DNA from: Chitinophaga pinensis
GTDB lineage: Bacteria > Bacteroidota > Bacteroidia > Chitinophagales > CAMDFR01
Length of the DNA stretch: 64,000 nucleotides
Direction of reading: 5' to 3'
Assembly (NCBI GenBank): GCA_945860705.1
Contig: CAMART010000002.1
Coordinates: 62,001 to 126,000, forward strand
Shown here: one piece after another, positions 1-7,336 of the stretch
Position numbering within the stretch: the stretch's first letter is position 1
How the letters are laid out: each line of letters opens with the position of its first letter
Program-made: the position numbers and the translations under genes
Notes under the pieces: generated by a model
Databases searched by the model: none
What the model was told of the DNA's origin: nothing
The model's input: only the letters and a program-made list of their open reading frames with translations

Positions 1-740
1 TTTCCCCAACCAATTTTATTACTAGCTTCATTCATGTTTGCTGTTTCATCTACGATTGCTGGGCTTTTGCCACCAAGCTCAAGAGTTACAGAAGTCAAAA
101 ATTTAGAGGCTTCTTTCATCACTATTTTTCCTACAGCTGGGCTACCAGTAAAGTGTATATGATCAAATTTTAATTGAAACAATTCTTGAGAAACAGTTGC
201 ATCGCCTGTTACTACTGCTACTTCATTTTCATCAAAAATAGTTTTCAAATATTTGGTAATAATATCTGTGGTATGTGGTGTAAATTCAGAAGGTTTTACG
301 ATACACGTATTGCCAGTTGCAACACACATAAGTACTGGAGAGATTGCTAGTTGAAAAGGATAATTCCATGGAGAGATCACTAAGCAAGTTCCTTTTGGCT
401 CTCTAAGAATATACGAGCTACTTCCTATCATGCTGAGTGGCGTATCTACTTCTTCAGGTTCCATCCATCTTTCTAGATGAGCTACAATATGTTTTATCTC
501 TGTGACAATAGGAAAAAGCTCTGTTAAATCAACCTCTTCGGCAGGTTTTTTAAAATCCTTATAAATAGCATCTTGTATTTCTGAGCGCATGGAGAAAATA
601 GCTTTTTTCATTTTATTCAGTTTTGCTATACGTTCAGATGCAGTTGATTTTTTTAATATAGACTTATGTTTTGCTTGAATATCAAATATTCGTTTGATTT
701 CAATTGCTTCTGTGTTTATGCTAGTAGGATTGGAATTCAT
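1..740 (-). CDS. Aldehyde dehydrogenase, class 3 type (N-terminal part, cut by window edge)
   Basis: This gene runs off the left edge and is missing from the ORF track; I translated it by hand. About 246 codons are visible from an ATG at 740. The visible part carries the NAD-binding landmarks of aldehyde dehydrogenases: SPWNYPFQLA, GNTCIVKPSE, HFTGSPAVGK and LELGGKSPAIV. The short N-terminus and the WMEPEEVDTPL stretch resemble the class 3 (fatty or coniferyl aldehyde dehydrogenase-like) branch. The family oxidises aldehydes to carboxylic acids with NAD(P). The catalytic Cys lies beyond the window, so activity cannot be confirmed. It is transcribed divergently from rpoD. The family call is firm; the substrate is unknown. 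Confidence 0.9.
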   Translation of the reverse strand, partial: MNSNPTSINTEAIEIKRIFDIQAKHKSILKKSTASERIAKLNKMKKAIFSMRSEIQDAIYKDFKKPAEEVDLTELFPIVTEIKHIVAHLERWMEPEEVDTPLSMIGSSSYILREPKGTCLVISPWNYPFQLAISPVLMCVATGNTCIVKPSEFTPHTTDIITKYLKTIFDENEVAVVTGDATVSQELFQLKFDHIHFTGSPAVGKIVMKEASKFLTSVTLELGGKSPAIVDETANMNEASNKIGWG

Positions 741-788
741 GTATTTAAAATTAACTTGAGTATAAATGTAAGAATTTTTCTAATTCTA

Positions 789-819
789 TTGAAAATATTT
801 GAATCTTATACTATATTTG
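789..819 (+). promoter_or_regulatory. Candidate distal rpoD promoter
   Basis: TTG at 789-791, a 20-base spacer and TATATTTG at 812-819 fit the Bacteroidota form (-33 TTTG, -7 TAnnTTTG). The leader to the rpoD ATG would be about 150 nt. The match is by eye, and AT-rich DNA gives some chance hits. Confidence 0.45.
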
Positions 820-906
820 AGATTATATTCGTTTAACAATAGTTTGAAAAAGGCTTGTAAATAGTAGGTTTATAAATAAATTTAGTAAAAGATAAAAAAA
901 ACACTA

Positions 907-914
907 TATTTTTG
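907..914 (+). promoter_or_regulatory. Candidate proximal rpoD -7 element
   Basis: TATTTTTG fits TAnnTTTG and lies about 60 bases before the rpoD start. No good TTTG is found at the expected -33 distance, only TTTAG near 881. It may act as a second promoter. Confidence 0.35.
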
Positions 915-976
915 CACTCCCTTAGGAAACTAAGTTATTGATATTTACGTTACTAAATTAAAATAGAAATAAACAT

Positions 977-1843
977 ATGCGTCAGCTCAAGATTACCAAA
1001 TCGATTACCAACAGAGAATCACAATCTGTAGAGAAGTATTTACAAGATATTGCAAAAGTAGATTTGATCACAGCTGAAGAAGAGGTAGTGTTAGCACAAA
1101 AAATACGTGATGGCGACCAAGTAGCTTTAGAAAAATTAGTAAAATCAAATTTACGTTTCGTTGTATCAGTAGCAAAACAATACCAAAACCAAGGACTTTC
1201 TTTAAATGACCTAATCAATGAAGGAAATGTAGGTTTAGTAAAAGCAGCTCAAAAATTTGATGAAACAAGAGGTTTTAAATTTATATCATATGCAGTATGG
1301 TGGATTCGTCAATCTATTATGCAAGCATTGGCTGAACAAGCAAGATTGATAAGACTTCCTTTGAATAAAGTTGGTTCATTGAGCAAAATACGTAAAGCAT
1401 TAGCTCACTTAGAACAAGAATTTGATAGAGAGCCTACTCCAGAAGAGTTAGCAAAATACTTAGAGATAGATGTGAAAGAAGTAGAAACTACTTTGAAACT
1501 TTCTAGCAGACATACTTCTCTTGATGCACCTTTGATAGAAGGAGAAAATAATTCACTATCAGACGTACTTGAAAACGACAATGCTGATGGAGCAGATACA
1601 CATTTAGATTATGCAGATTCACTACACAGAGAAACGCTTCGTTCGTTAAGTACACTTACTGAAAGACAAAGACAAGTAATACAATTGTATTATGGAATTG
1701 GTGTAGATCATCCTATGTCACTTGAAGATATAGGGGAGAACTTAGGCCTTACAAGAGAAAGAGTACGTCAGATAAAAGATAAAGCTATTAATAATCTACG
1801 TTCTACATCAAGAAGTAAATTATTGAAAACATATTTAGGATAG
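977..1843 (+). CDS. rpoD: Primary RNA polymerase sigma factor (sigma-70/SigA type)
   Basis: The 288-residue protein directs RNA polymerase to housekeeping promoters. It has region 1.2 near the start, region 2 with the core-binding and -10-reading helices ([17 protein letters not shown], then [17 protein letters not shown]), region 3 (about residues 130-190) and region 4 with the -35-reading helix-turn-helix ([31 protein letters not shown]). Region 1.1 and the long non-conserved insert are absent, as is normal for the roughly 290-residue primary sigma factors of Bacteroidota; this is a useful taxonomic marker. The ATG at 977 gives the standard N-terminus [14 protein letters not shown]. The gene stands alone and is followed by a strong hairpin. 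Promoters of the TAnnTTTG type across the window match what this factor reads in related bacteria. Confidence 0.97.
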   Translation: MRQLKITKSITNRESQSVEKYLQDIAKVDLITAEEEVVLAQKIRDGDQVALEKLVKSNLRFVVSVAKQYQNQGLSLNDLINEGNVGLVKAAQKFDETRGFKFISYAVWWIRQSIMQALAEQARLIRLPLNKVGSLSKIRKALAHLEQEFDREPTPEELAKYLEIDVKEVETTLKLSSRHTSLDAPLIEGENNSLSDVLENDNADGADTHLDYADSLHRETLRSLSTLTERQRQVIQLYYGIGVDHPMSLEDIGENLGLTRERVRQIKDKAINNLRSTSRSKLLKTYLG

Positions 1844-1848
1844 AATAA

Positions 1849-1889
1849 TCTAGATACTAGACGTTAGATACTAGACTCTAGATATTAGG
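1849..1889. repeat. Short TCTAG/TAGAC-rich intergenic repeat
   Basis: Three imperfect copies of a 14-16 base unit built on TAGATACTAGA fill the gap between the rpoD stop and its terminator. Similar TCTA-rich strings lie at 12321, 51880 and 54687, always between genes. Confidence 0.6.
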
Positions 1890-1895
1890 TATAAT

Positions 1896-1930
1896 AAACG
1901 AGCCTTTCAGATTTTCTGAAAGGCTCGTTT
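1896..1930. terminator. Strong hairpin terminator after rpoD, probably bidirectional
   Basis: A perfect 15-bp stem (AAACGAGCCTTTCAG and its complement) with a 5-base loop lies between the convergent ends of rpoD and the vWA gene. The stem ends in TTT on both strands, so it can serve both genes. Confidence 0.85.
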
Positions 1931-1951
1931 GTGTAGTACATATTACATTAT

Positions 1952-3991
1952 TTATTTTTTAGCTAAAAGATTTACGCTTTTTATCATTTCTATAAATTCT
2001 TTTCTGTATCCTTCTTTATCTATACCTTTTGCAGATTCTGCCAATGACAATGCATCGAAATAAGTCGCTTTATTTGCATAAGTACTTCCTCTCAATAGCA
2101 TTCCGAATAATGCCACACTTGAAGCAAAACGAATGTTTTCTGATGGAGTGGCACTTTGTAAAACATTAGTTGTGTTCAAGTGACTTATTAATAATTTACT
2201 CGTAGTTTCATCCGGTTTTTTATACCTCATTTTCAACACTAGATAATCATCACTATTAAAATTGATTTCTTCTTTTGCTAATTCTTTGCTTAGGTCATTA
2301 TCTATTCTTAGTAGAGGTGTGTTTTCATTTTTTAGCACTACTTCATATAGCGCAGTGACAGTATGACCTGCACCCAATTCGCCCGCATCTTTTTTATCGT
2401 TATCAAAATCTTCTTTTGCCATGATTCTATTTTCATATCCTATCAATCTGTATGAAGCTATTTTTTCTGGATTGAAATATAGCTGTAGTTTTACATCTTT
2501 AGCTATAGTAAAAAGTGTAGCTTTCATATCAGTTTTAAAAACTTTTGTAGCTTCATTTATATTGTCAATATAGAAATAGTTTCCATTTCCATTATCTGCT
2601 ATAGTTTCCATTTTAGAATCTTTATAATTGCCCATACCAAAACCTATCATAGAAACATAGATTTTTTTCTCACGTTCAGACTCTATCAATTTCTTCATTT
2701 CTTCATCACTACTTACACCTACATTAAAATCTCCATCTGTGCACATCACAACTCTATTATTTCCTCCAGCTATCAAGTTTTCTTCGGCAATTTTATATGC
2801 TAGTTTGATGCCTGCACCACCAGCAGTACTTCCACCAGATTGTAAGTTGTCAATAGCTTTTAAAATAGTTTCTTTATTGCGCACTTCGGTAGACGGCAAT
2901 ACCAATCCAGAACTACCAGCATACACTACAAGTGCTATTTTATCAGTGGCTTGTAGATTGTCTACTAATATTTTTAAACTTTGTTTTACTAGTGGTAATT
3001 TATTGGCATCAGACATAGAACCAGATACATCTATAAGAAAAACTAAATTACTAGGATTGATTTGATTGTAATCTAGCTGTTTGCCTTGCATACCTATCAT
3101 CAGAATTTTATTTGATGAGTTCCACGGACAAGACATCATTTCTGTATTGACACTAAAAGGATCTTCACCAGTTGGATTGTTATATTGGTATTTAAAATAA
3201 TTGACCATTTCTTCTATTCGCACTGCGTCTTTTGGAGGCATTTGATTATAGGAAATCATTCGTCGTACATTGCTATAAGAAGCATTATCTACGTCTATAG
3301 AAAAAGTAGAAATTGAATTTTCGTTTGAAGAGATAAATTTGTTTTCAATGATTTTTGCATAGTCTTCATTATTACTAATATTATCTTTTTCTATAGGATT
3401 TCTATTTATTTGGTCATAATAATAATCTTCTTTGTCATATACATCAATACTACTTTCCATTGTAGTCTCTTTATATTTTTTATTTGCAGACCAGTTATAA
3501 GAAGTAGTAACCGTTCCTGATACAGTCTTAGATTGATCTATATATACTCCAGGGTTAGAAGCTACAATACTTTCTACTTTTCTAGTTGGCTTAATATTTA
3601 GATCTACTTGAGTATATGTTTCTGTATGAATTAAAGGTCTTTTATATTCAATAATTTGAACTTGCTCAAGTGATTTAGTAGAAGGCACCAAAGAAATATT
3701 TTCTGTGATTGTACTAATGCTATCTCTTACTGATATTTTTTTAGTAATTGTTTCATAACCAGGATATGCCACTTTTATATCATATATTCCACTATATAAT
3801 TTTGTAAATTCATAATTGCCATCAAAATCTGTTTGTATTCCTTTTTTATCAGGCTTATTATCGTTTAATATTACAGTTGCAAAAGGAATGCCTTGTTGGG
3901 TTTCATCGATAATTTTGCCTTTGATAGTTGTAGCTTTACATATGCTATTAAAAAATAAAACAAGAATAAAATAGGAGATAAGTGTTTTCAT
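1952..3991 (-). CDS. Secreted von Willebrand factor A domain protein with carboxypeptidase-regulatory-like domain
   Basis: A 679-residue exported protein with a signal peptide over about the first 20 residues. A carboxypeptidase-regulatory-like beta-sandwich follows (about 21-105), then a TonB-plug-like stretch (VESIVASNPGVYIDQ). A vWF-A N-terminal region (FSIDVDNASYSNVRRMI) leads into a vWA domain with an intact MIDAS motif (DVSGSMS) and TDGDFNVG, and a C-terminal YfbK-type region follows. The layout is that of the YfbK/YfbK-like vWA family, which is poorly understood. Such domains bind protein partners through a metal ion. The partner is unknown, and no neighbour suggests one. The extra plug-like piece is the unusual part. 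It is monocistronic and convergent with rpoD. Confidence 0.85.
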   Translation of the reverse strand: MKTLISYFILVLFFNSICKATTIKGKIIDETQQGIPFATVILNDNKPDKKGIQTDFDGNYEFTKLYSGIYDIKVAYPGYETITKKISVRDSISTITENISLVPSTKSLEQVQIIEYKRPLIHTETYTQVDLNIKPTRKVESIVASNPGVYIDQSKTVSGTVTTSYNWSANKKYKETTMESSIDVYDKEDYYYDQINRNPIEKDNISNNEDYAKIIENKFISSNENSISTFSIDVDNASYSNVRRMISYNQMPPKDAVRIEEMVNYFKYQYNNPTGEDPFSVNTEMMSCPWNSSNKILMIGMQGKQLDYNQINPSNLVFLIDVSGSMSDANKLPLVKQSLKILVDNLQATDKIALVVYAGSSGLVLPSTEVRNKETILKAIDNLQSGGSTAGGAGIKLAYKIAEENLIAGGNNRVVMCTDGDFNVGVSSDEEMKKLIESEREKKIYVSMIGFGMGNYKDSKMETIADNGNGNYFYIDNINEATKVFKTDMKATLFTIAKDVKLQLYFNPEKIASYRLIGYENRIMAKEDFDNDKKDAGELGAGHTVTALYEVVLKNENTPLLRIDNDLSKELAKEEINFNSDDYLVLKMRYKKPDETTSKLLISHLNTTNVLQSATPSENIRFASSVALFGMLLRGSTYANKATYFDALSLAESAKGIDKEGYRKEFIEMIKSVNLLAKK

Positions 3992-4073
3992 AATAATAAA
4001 ATTTAATGATGAATTATATTATCATGATGTCATTTTGTTTTTATTCCATAAATAGAATTTATTTAAAATAAAA

Positions 4074-4096
4074 AAACCCGCTCGATGAGCAGGTTT
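4074..4096 (-). terminator. Rho-independent terminator of the 4120-4530 gene
   Basis: Read on the minus strand, AAACCTGCTC-ATC-GAGCGGGTTT forms a 10-bp stem with one mismatch, followed by a T-rich tract. It sits 24 bases past the stop codon of the minus-strand gene. Confidence 0.8.
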
Positions 4097-4119
4097 AATA
4101 TTTTGAAAATTATTTTTGA

Positions 4120-4530
4120 TTATTCTGCAGATGCTGACATTGTAGATTGCATAGCTGATGCAGGATAAAATCTGATTACTCCTTCATTGTCTATCACTAC
4201 TACTCTGTAGTATACACCTTCGTTACCTGATACTGGATATTTGTCTACGGCTGTATATTTGCCATCTGCGATAGAAGCTATTTCCGATGTACCAAAAGTT
4301 TTTACTTGTCTGAAAGACTCACCTAAAACTGTACCTCTTTCTATAGTCATTTCTTTGATGTTTTCTGGATGTTTAAAGTACATATCTAGGGTTACTGTAG
4401 CTCCTGTTTTTGCAGGCTCTACTACTACATCTCTAGTCATAGAAGCTATTTTGTCGCTGTTATTAGCTGATACAAAAAGTGTAGAAAATAGAATAAAAAA
4501 TAATCCAAGTGTAATTTGTAGAGATTTCAT
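4120..4530 (-). CDS. Small secreted protein of unknown function
   Basis: A 136-residue protein with a clear signal peptide (MKSLQITLGLFFILFSTLFVSA). The mature part of about 110 residues alternates polar and hydrophobic residues like a single beta-sandwich, and its centre (EMTIERGTVLGESFRQV, then YYRVVVIDNEG) recalls fibronectin-III-like modules. There is no sorting tail or lipobox, so it is probably periplasmic or released. It is monocistronic with its own terminator. I do not recognise the family, and the fold is inferred from residue pattern only. Confidence 0.75.
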   Translation of the reverse strand: MKSLQITLGLFFILFSTLFVSANNSDKIASMTRDVVVEPAKTGATVTLDMYFKHPENIKEMTIERGTVLGESFRQVKTFGTSEIASIADGKYTAVDKYPVSGNEGVYYRVVVIDNEGVIRFYPASAMQSTMSASAE

Positions 4531-4653
4531 AAATATGCTGTTTTAGTTTTTTAAATTTTGAGTTTATATAGTCTTATACTCTCAAAAAAAAAAGTTACAT
4601 TTATTTACAGTTTTTGATAAATTTTAAATAATATGCTAATAATTTTATGGAAA

Positions 4654-5136
4654 CTATTGAATGATTTTCATAATCCAATCCATAAAAAGCTTACTAAGGT
4701 CTATATGAAATAATTTGTATGGGATAAGTATAATAGATGTCCAAAATACACAAGAAACTATTAAGTATTTAATAATTTTATTATGATTCTTAGTCATAGT
4801 GAGAAGTATGGCTGTGCCGAGAGGAAGTGTAATAATGATAGGTGATAAAAAAGCGACTCCTTTTAATCCCAATTTCTTTCTAAAGAAAACAATTAGTCTA
4901 TTTCTTTTAGTTATCGCTTTATAAGAGCCATTTTGCTTGTTTCGTTTTATGTACCAGTCTCTGAGGTGTTCACCTAGATAAGTATAGATATATACTCCGA
5001 CTATTCCACCAAATAAATTAAATATAAATGCTGGAATCAAGCCCCAATGAGATTCTGCAACGAATACTGTAGCCCATGAATACTTAAATGCCGAACCAAT
5101 AATTATTCCAATAATTTCTAAAACCTTTGCAAACAT
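4654..5136 (-). CDS. Small multi-pass inner-membrane protein
   Basis: A 160-residue protein with about three hydrophobic segments (near residues 5-25, 32-55 and 95-115) and a fourth near 123-142, separated by a basic loop (YIKRNKQNGSYKAITKRNR). The pattern, including SPIIITLPLGTAILL, is reminiscent of the small multidrug export protein-like membrane family, but I cannot confirm that by eye. Transport function is therefore only a suggestion. It stands alone between two other minus-strand genes with spacers of about 100 bases. Confidence 0.7.
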   Translation of the reverse strand: MFAKVLEIIGIIIGSAFKYSWATVFVAESHWGLIPAFIFNLFGGIVGVYIYTYLGEHLRDWYIKRNKQNGSYKAITKRNRLIVFFRKKLGLKGVAFLSPIIITLPLGTAILLTMTKNHNKIIKYLIVSCVFWTSIILIPYKLFHIDLSKLFMDWIMKIIQ

Positions 5137-5233
5137 AGCCTTATCTCTCTCTTCATTTATTCATTATATCATAATACTATAACTCATAAAGGTATAGTTA
5201 CTAATACATATATACTTCTTAAAATATCTTAAA

Positions 5234-5872
5234 TTAAATAATGGTTGGAGGAATTTCATTTCTAAAATGTCCGTTCATCTTTATCCTATTTATCAATTCG
5301 ATATTTTCTTTTATGTTGGGTAAAGTTTTTTGTAAATGCTGATAAATCATATTTTGTCTGGCTTTTTCGTCAGCTATGGTCAGCAAATGGTATTTGTCTT
5401 CTACACTAAAACCTACATAATGAGCTATATCAAACGAACATAAATTTTCCAAATTTTTGAAAATCGGTTTTTCTATTCCTAAAGTATTTTTTAGTTTTTC
5501 TAATAGCTCTACGAGCAAAGTGTTTATTCTATTCACTTCTTGATTGATAGGTTCTATTGTTTGTACTATTCCACCGTGATATTGTTTATTTTCTACTTTT
5601 TCTAAGAAGTGCAAAATTCTTACAATACCTAAGCCTTTGGTTTTTATATCCAATTTTCCATCCTCATATTTTTTTTCTATAGACAATAATTCTATTTCAG
5701 TAGCATACTCCGCTAAGTTATTTTTAAGATAAAGCGGTATAGCAAAAGTTTTTTTGGATTGTTGAATATCATTGATTAACTCAATGTATCTAGGTTCGAA
5801 AATATGTAAGTTTAAGTTTTCACCAGGAAAAACAACGATACCCAAAGGAAAAATCGGCATAAATTTTTGCAT
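5234..5872 (-). CDS. Stand-alone Lon N-terminal (substrate-binding) domain protein
   Basis: The 212-residue protein opens with the LON substrate-binding signature (FPLGIVVFPGENLNLHIFEP, then RYIELI) and contains a later helical part. It lacks the AAA+ and protease domains of Lon, so it cannot degrade proteins on its own. Stand-alone proteins of this kind are widespread, and their role is unclear; binding of unfolded or partner proteins is the usual suggestion. It is cytoplasmic, with no signal peptide. A possible -7 element (TATTTTTG on the minus strand, 5904-5911) lies about 30 bases upstream. Confidence 0.85.
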   Translation of the reverse strand: MQKFMPIFPLGIVVFPGENLNLHIFEPRYIELINDIQQSKKTFAIPLYLKNNLAEYATEIELLSIEKKYEDGKLDIKTKGLGIVRILHFLEKVENKQYHGGIVQTIEPINQEVNRINTLLVELLEKLKNTLGIEKPIFKNLENLCSFDIAHYVGFSVEDKYHLLTIADEKARQNMIYQHLQKTLPNIKENIELINRIKMNGHFRNEIPPTII

Positions 5873-5994
5873 AAGACAAATGTCATTATTTTGTAATAAT
5901 TTTCAAAAATACTAAACGTATTTATGCAAAATAAAGTTTTTTACATCTTGCTAATATTAAAGAAATTATTTTTAACTTATAAATATTAAAAGAT

Positions 5995-6657
5995 ATGAAA
6001 AAGATTTTATTTATCTGGAGTATAGCTTTATCAAGTATATATTCTTTTGCTGGCGAAGTAACAGGTGTTGTAAAAGATTTAACATCTAATAAAGTAGTGG
6101 ATAATGGCACAGTAACTATATATAACTCTGGAAGTAGGCGAACTACTCAAATACAAATAAACGGCGATTATTCATTTACTGGTATAAGTGCAGGCACCTA
6201 TACGGTCACTGCATTTTCAGAGGGGAAAGTAGATACCGTAACAGATGTAGTAGTAAATACAGAAGGAGTTACTTATTTAGATTTAAGGTTTGCAGTAGAA
6301 TTGCCAGGAATAATTTTTAGTGAAAAAAGAAAATATCCAAATCCATTAATAGATCCATTTAATGTATATACATCTACTATCACTACTGATAAAGATTTTA
6401 AACAAACAGGAATCAGAAAAGTGGAAGATGTTGCAGCTTTAAGTGCTGGAGTCACTCAAACTTCTGATGGTGAAATAAGTATCAAAGGTAGTAGACCTAC
6501 ATCTACACGCACTATGATAGATGGTGTATATTCTGAGTGTACAGTGCCAGTGACCGCTATCAAGTATGTGAGGGTATATACCGCAGGTATTCCAGCAAAG
6601 TTTGGTGATACATCTGGAGGTATCATATATATAGAAACCAAAAGTTATTTTGACTAG
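5995..6657 (+). CDS. Orphan TonB plug-like protein with carboxypeptidase-regulatory-like domain
   Basis: A 220-residue exported protein with signal peptide MKKILFIWSIALSSIYSFAG. Residues about 20-100 form a carboxypeptidase-regulatory-like domain (YSFTGISAGTYTVTAFSEGK). Residues about 125-220 resemble the plug of a TonB-dependent receptor (TGIRKVEDVAALSAGV, SIKGSRPTSTRTMIDGVY, FGDTSGGIIYIET). In a receptor this would be followed by a 22-strand beta-barrel of 500 or more residues, but here the protein stops right after the plug and a strong terminator follows. No frameshifted barrel is visible downstream, since the next gene lies on the other strand. It may be a truncated receptor or a free periplasmic plug with its own task. 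Confidence 0.8.
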   Translation: MKKILFIWSIALSSIYSFAGEVTGVVKDLTSNKVVDNGTVTIYNSGSRRTTQIQINGDYSFTGISAGTYTVTAFSEGKVDTVTDVVVNTEGVTYLDLRFAVELPGIIFSEKRKYPNPLIDPFNVYTSTITTDKDFKQTGIRKVEDVAALSAGVTQTSDGEISIKGSRPTSTRTMIDGVYSECTVPVTAIKYVRVYTAGIPAKFGDTSGGIIYIETKSYFD

Positions 6658-6680
6658 CAAACAACTCCAAAAAACAAAAA

Positions 6681-6702
6681 AGTCTTAGAATAATCTAAGA
6701 CT
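6681..6702. terminator. Bidirectional terminator between convergent genes
   Basis: AGTCTTAGA-ATAA-TCTAAGACT forms a perfect 9-bp stem, extended by A5 and T5 on its two sides. It therefore gives a U-tract on both strands, serving the plug-like gene and the RRM gene. Confidence 0.9.
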
Positions 6703-6727
6703 TTTTTTATGTTGTATTAAGATGTTA

Positions 6728-7159
6728 TTAGTAACTATCTCCTCCACCATATCCGCCACCGCCTCTGTTACCACCACCACCGTAGCCACCACCTCTATTA
6801 CCACCACCACCATAGCCACCGCCACCGCTTCTATTACCACCACCGCCGTAGCCACCGCCACCGCCTCTGTTACCACCACCACCGTATGGTTTTCTAGCTG
6901 GTCTTTCTTCACCTTCTGGTCTTGGTTGAGATTCGTTCACGATTAAGTTTCTTTCCATAAACTCAATACCGTTTAATGTTTCGATAGCTTTTCTTGCTTC
7001 GTCATCATTAGCCATTTCTACAAATCCATAACCTTTGCTTCTGTTACGAAATTTGTCTACAATAATTTTTGCTGAAGTAACTTCTCCAATCTTTGAAAAC
7101 TCAGCTACTAAGTCTTCATCTGTTGCTTTGAAACTAAGGTTTCCTACGTAAATGTTCAT
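6728..7159 (-). CDS. RRM-type glycine-rich RNA-binding protein
   Basis: The 143-residue protein has a single RNA-recognition motif over residues 1-80: RNP2 is IYVGNL at 3-8 and RNP1 is KGYGFVEM at 42-49. A basic linker and a C-terminal tail of Gly-rich repeats (GGGGNRGGG, GGYGGGG) follow. Such small RRM proteins are common in Bacteroidota and cyanobacteria, often respond to cold, and are thought to act as RNA chaperones or global post-transcriptional regulators. The tail should be disordered and can promote RNA-driven condensation. Its repetitive codons (GGT/GGC/GGA) create long spurious ORFs on the other strand. A candidate promoter lies about 115 bases upstream, giving a long leader. Confidence 0.93.
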   Translation of the reverse strand: MNIYVGNLSFKATDEDLVAEFSKIGEVTSAKIIVDKFRNRSKGYGFVEMANDDEARKAIETLNGIEFMERNLIVNESQPRPEGEERPARKPYGGGGNRGGGGGYGGGGNRSGGGGYGGGGNRGGGYGGGGNRGGGGYGGGDSY

Positions 7160-7283
7160 TTGTTTTAAAAAAATTTTAAGTGACCGCCATACCTATTGAA
7201 AACTTTGTAGAAACCTATAAGCCGAAATTAAAGAGTACTATACAAAAACATTTCTTAGATAGAACGAAAAAATAATATCAATA

Positions 7284-7316
7284 CAAATTTAAGTGAAAAA
7301 AAAATTAAAATGCAAG
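7284..7316 (-). promoter_or_regulatory. Candidate promoter of the RRM gene, with long leader
   Basis: On the minus strand, CTTG (7316-7313), a 21-base spacer and TAAATTTG (7291-7284) fit the Bacteroidota promoter. The transcript would carry a leader of roughly 115-120 nt before the ATG at 7159, where leader-based cold regulation could act. Confidence 0.4.
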
Positions 7317-7336
7317 TATTTTAAATTTATTATTTA

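Larger units (their letters stand above)
741..976. other. Divergent intergenic region between aldehyde dehydrogenase and rpoD
   Basis: An AT-rich spacer of 236 bases between two divergent genes. It holds two candidate rpoD promoters, listed separately. I see no ORF, hairpin or RNA gene in it. Confidence 0.6.

Noticed and set aside
6685-6946. Thr/Val-rich ORFs across the 3' part of the RRM gene
   Set aside because: They are other-frame and opposite-strand readings of the Gly-rich repeat codons; the RRM frame has clear RNP motifs.
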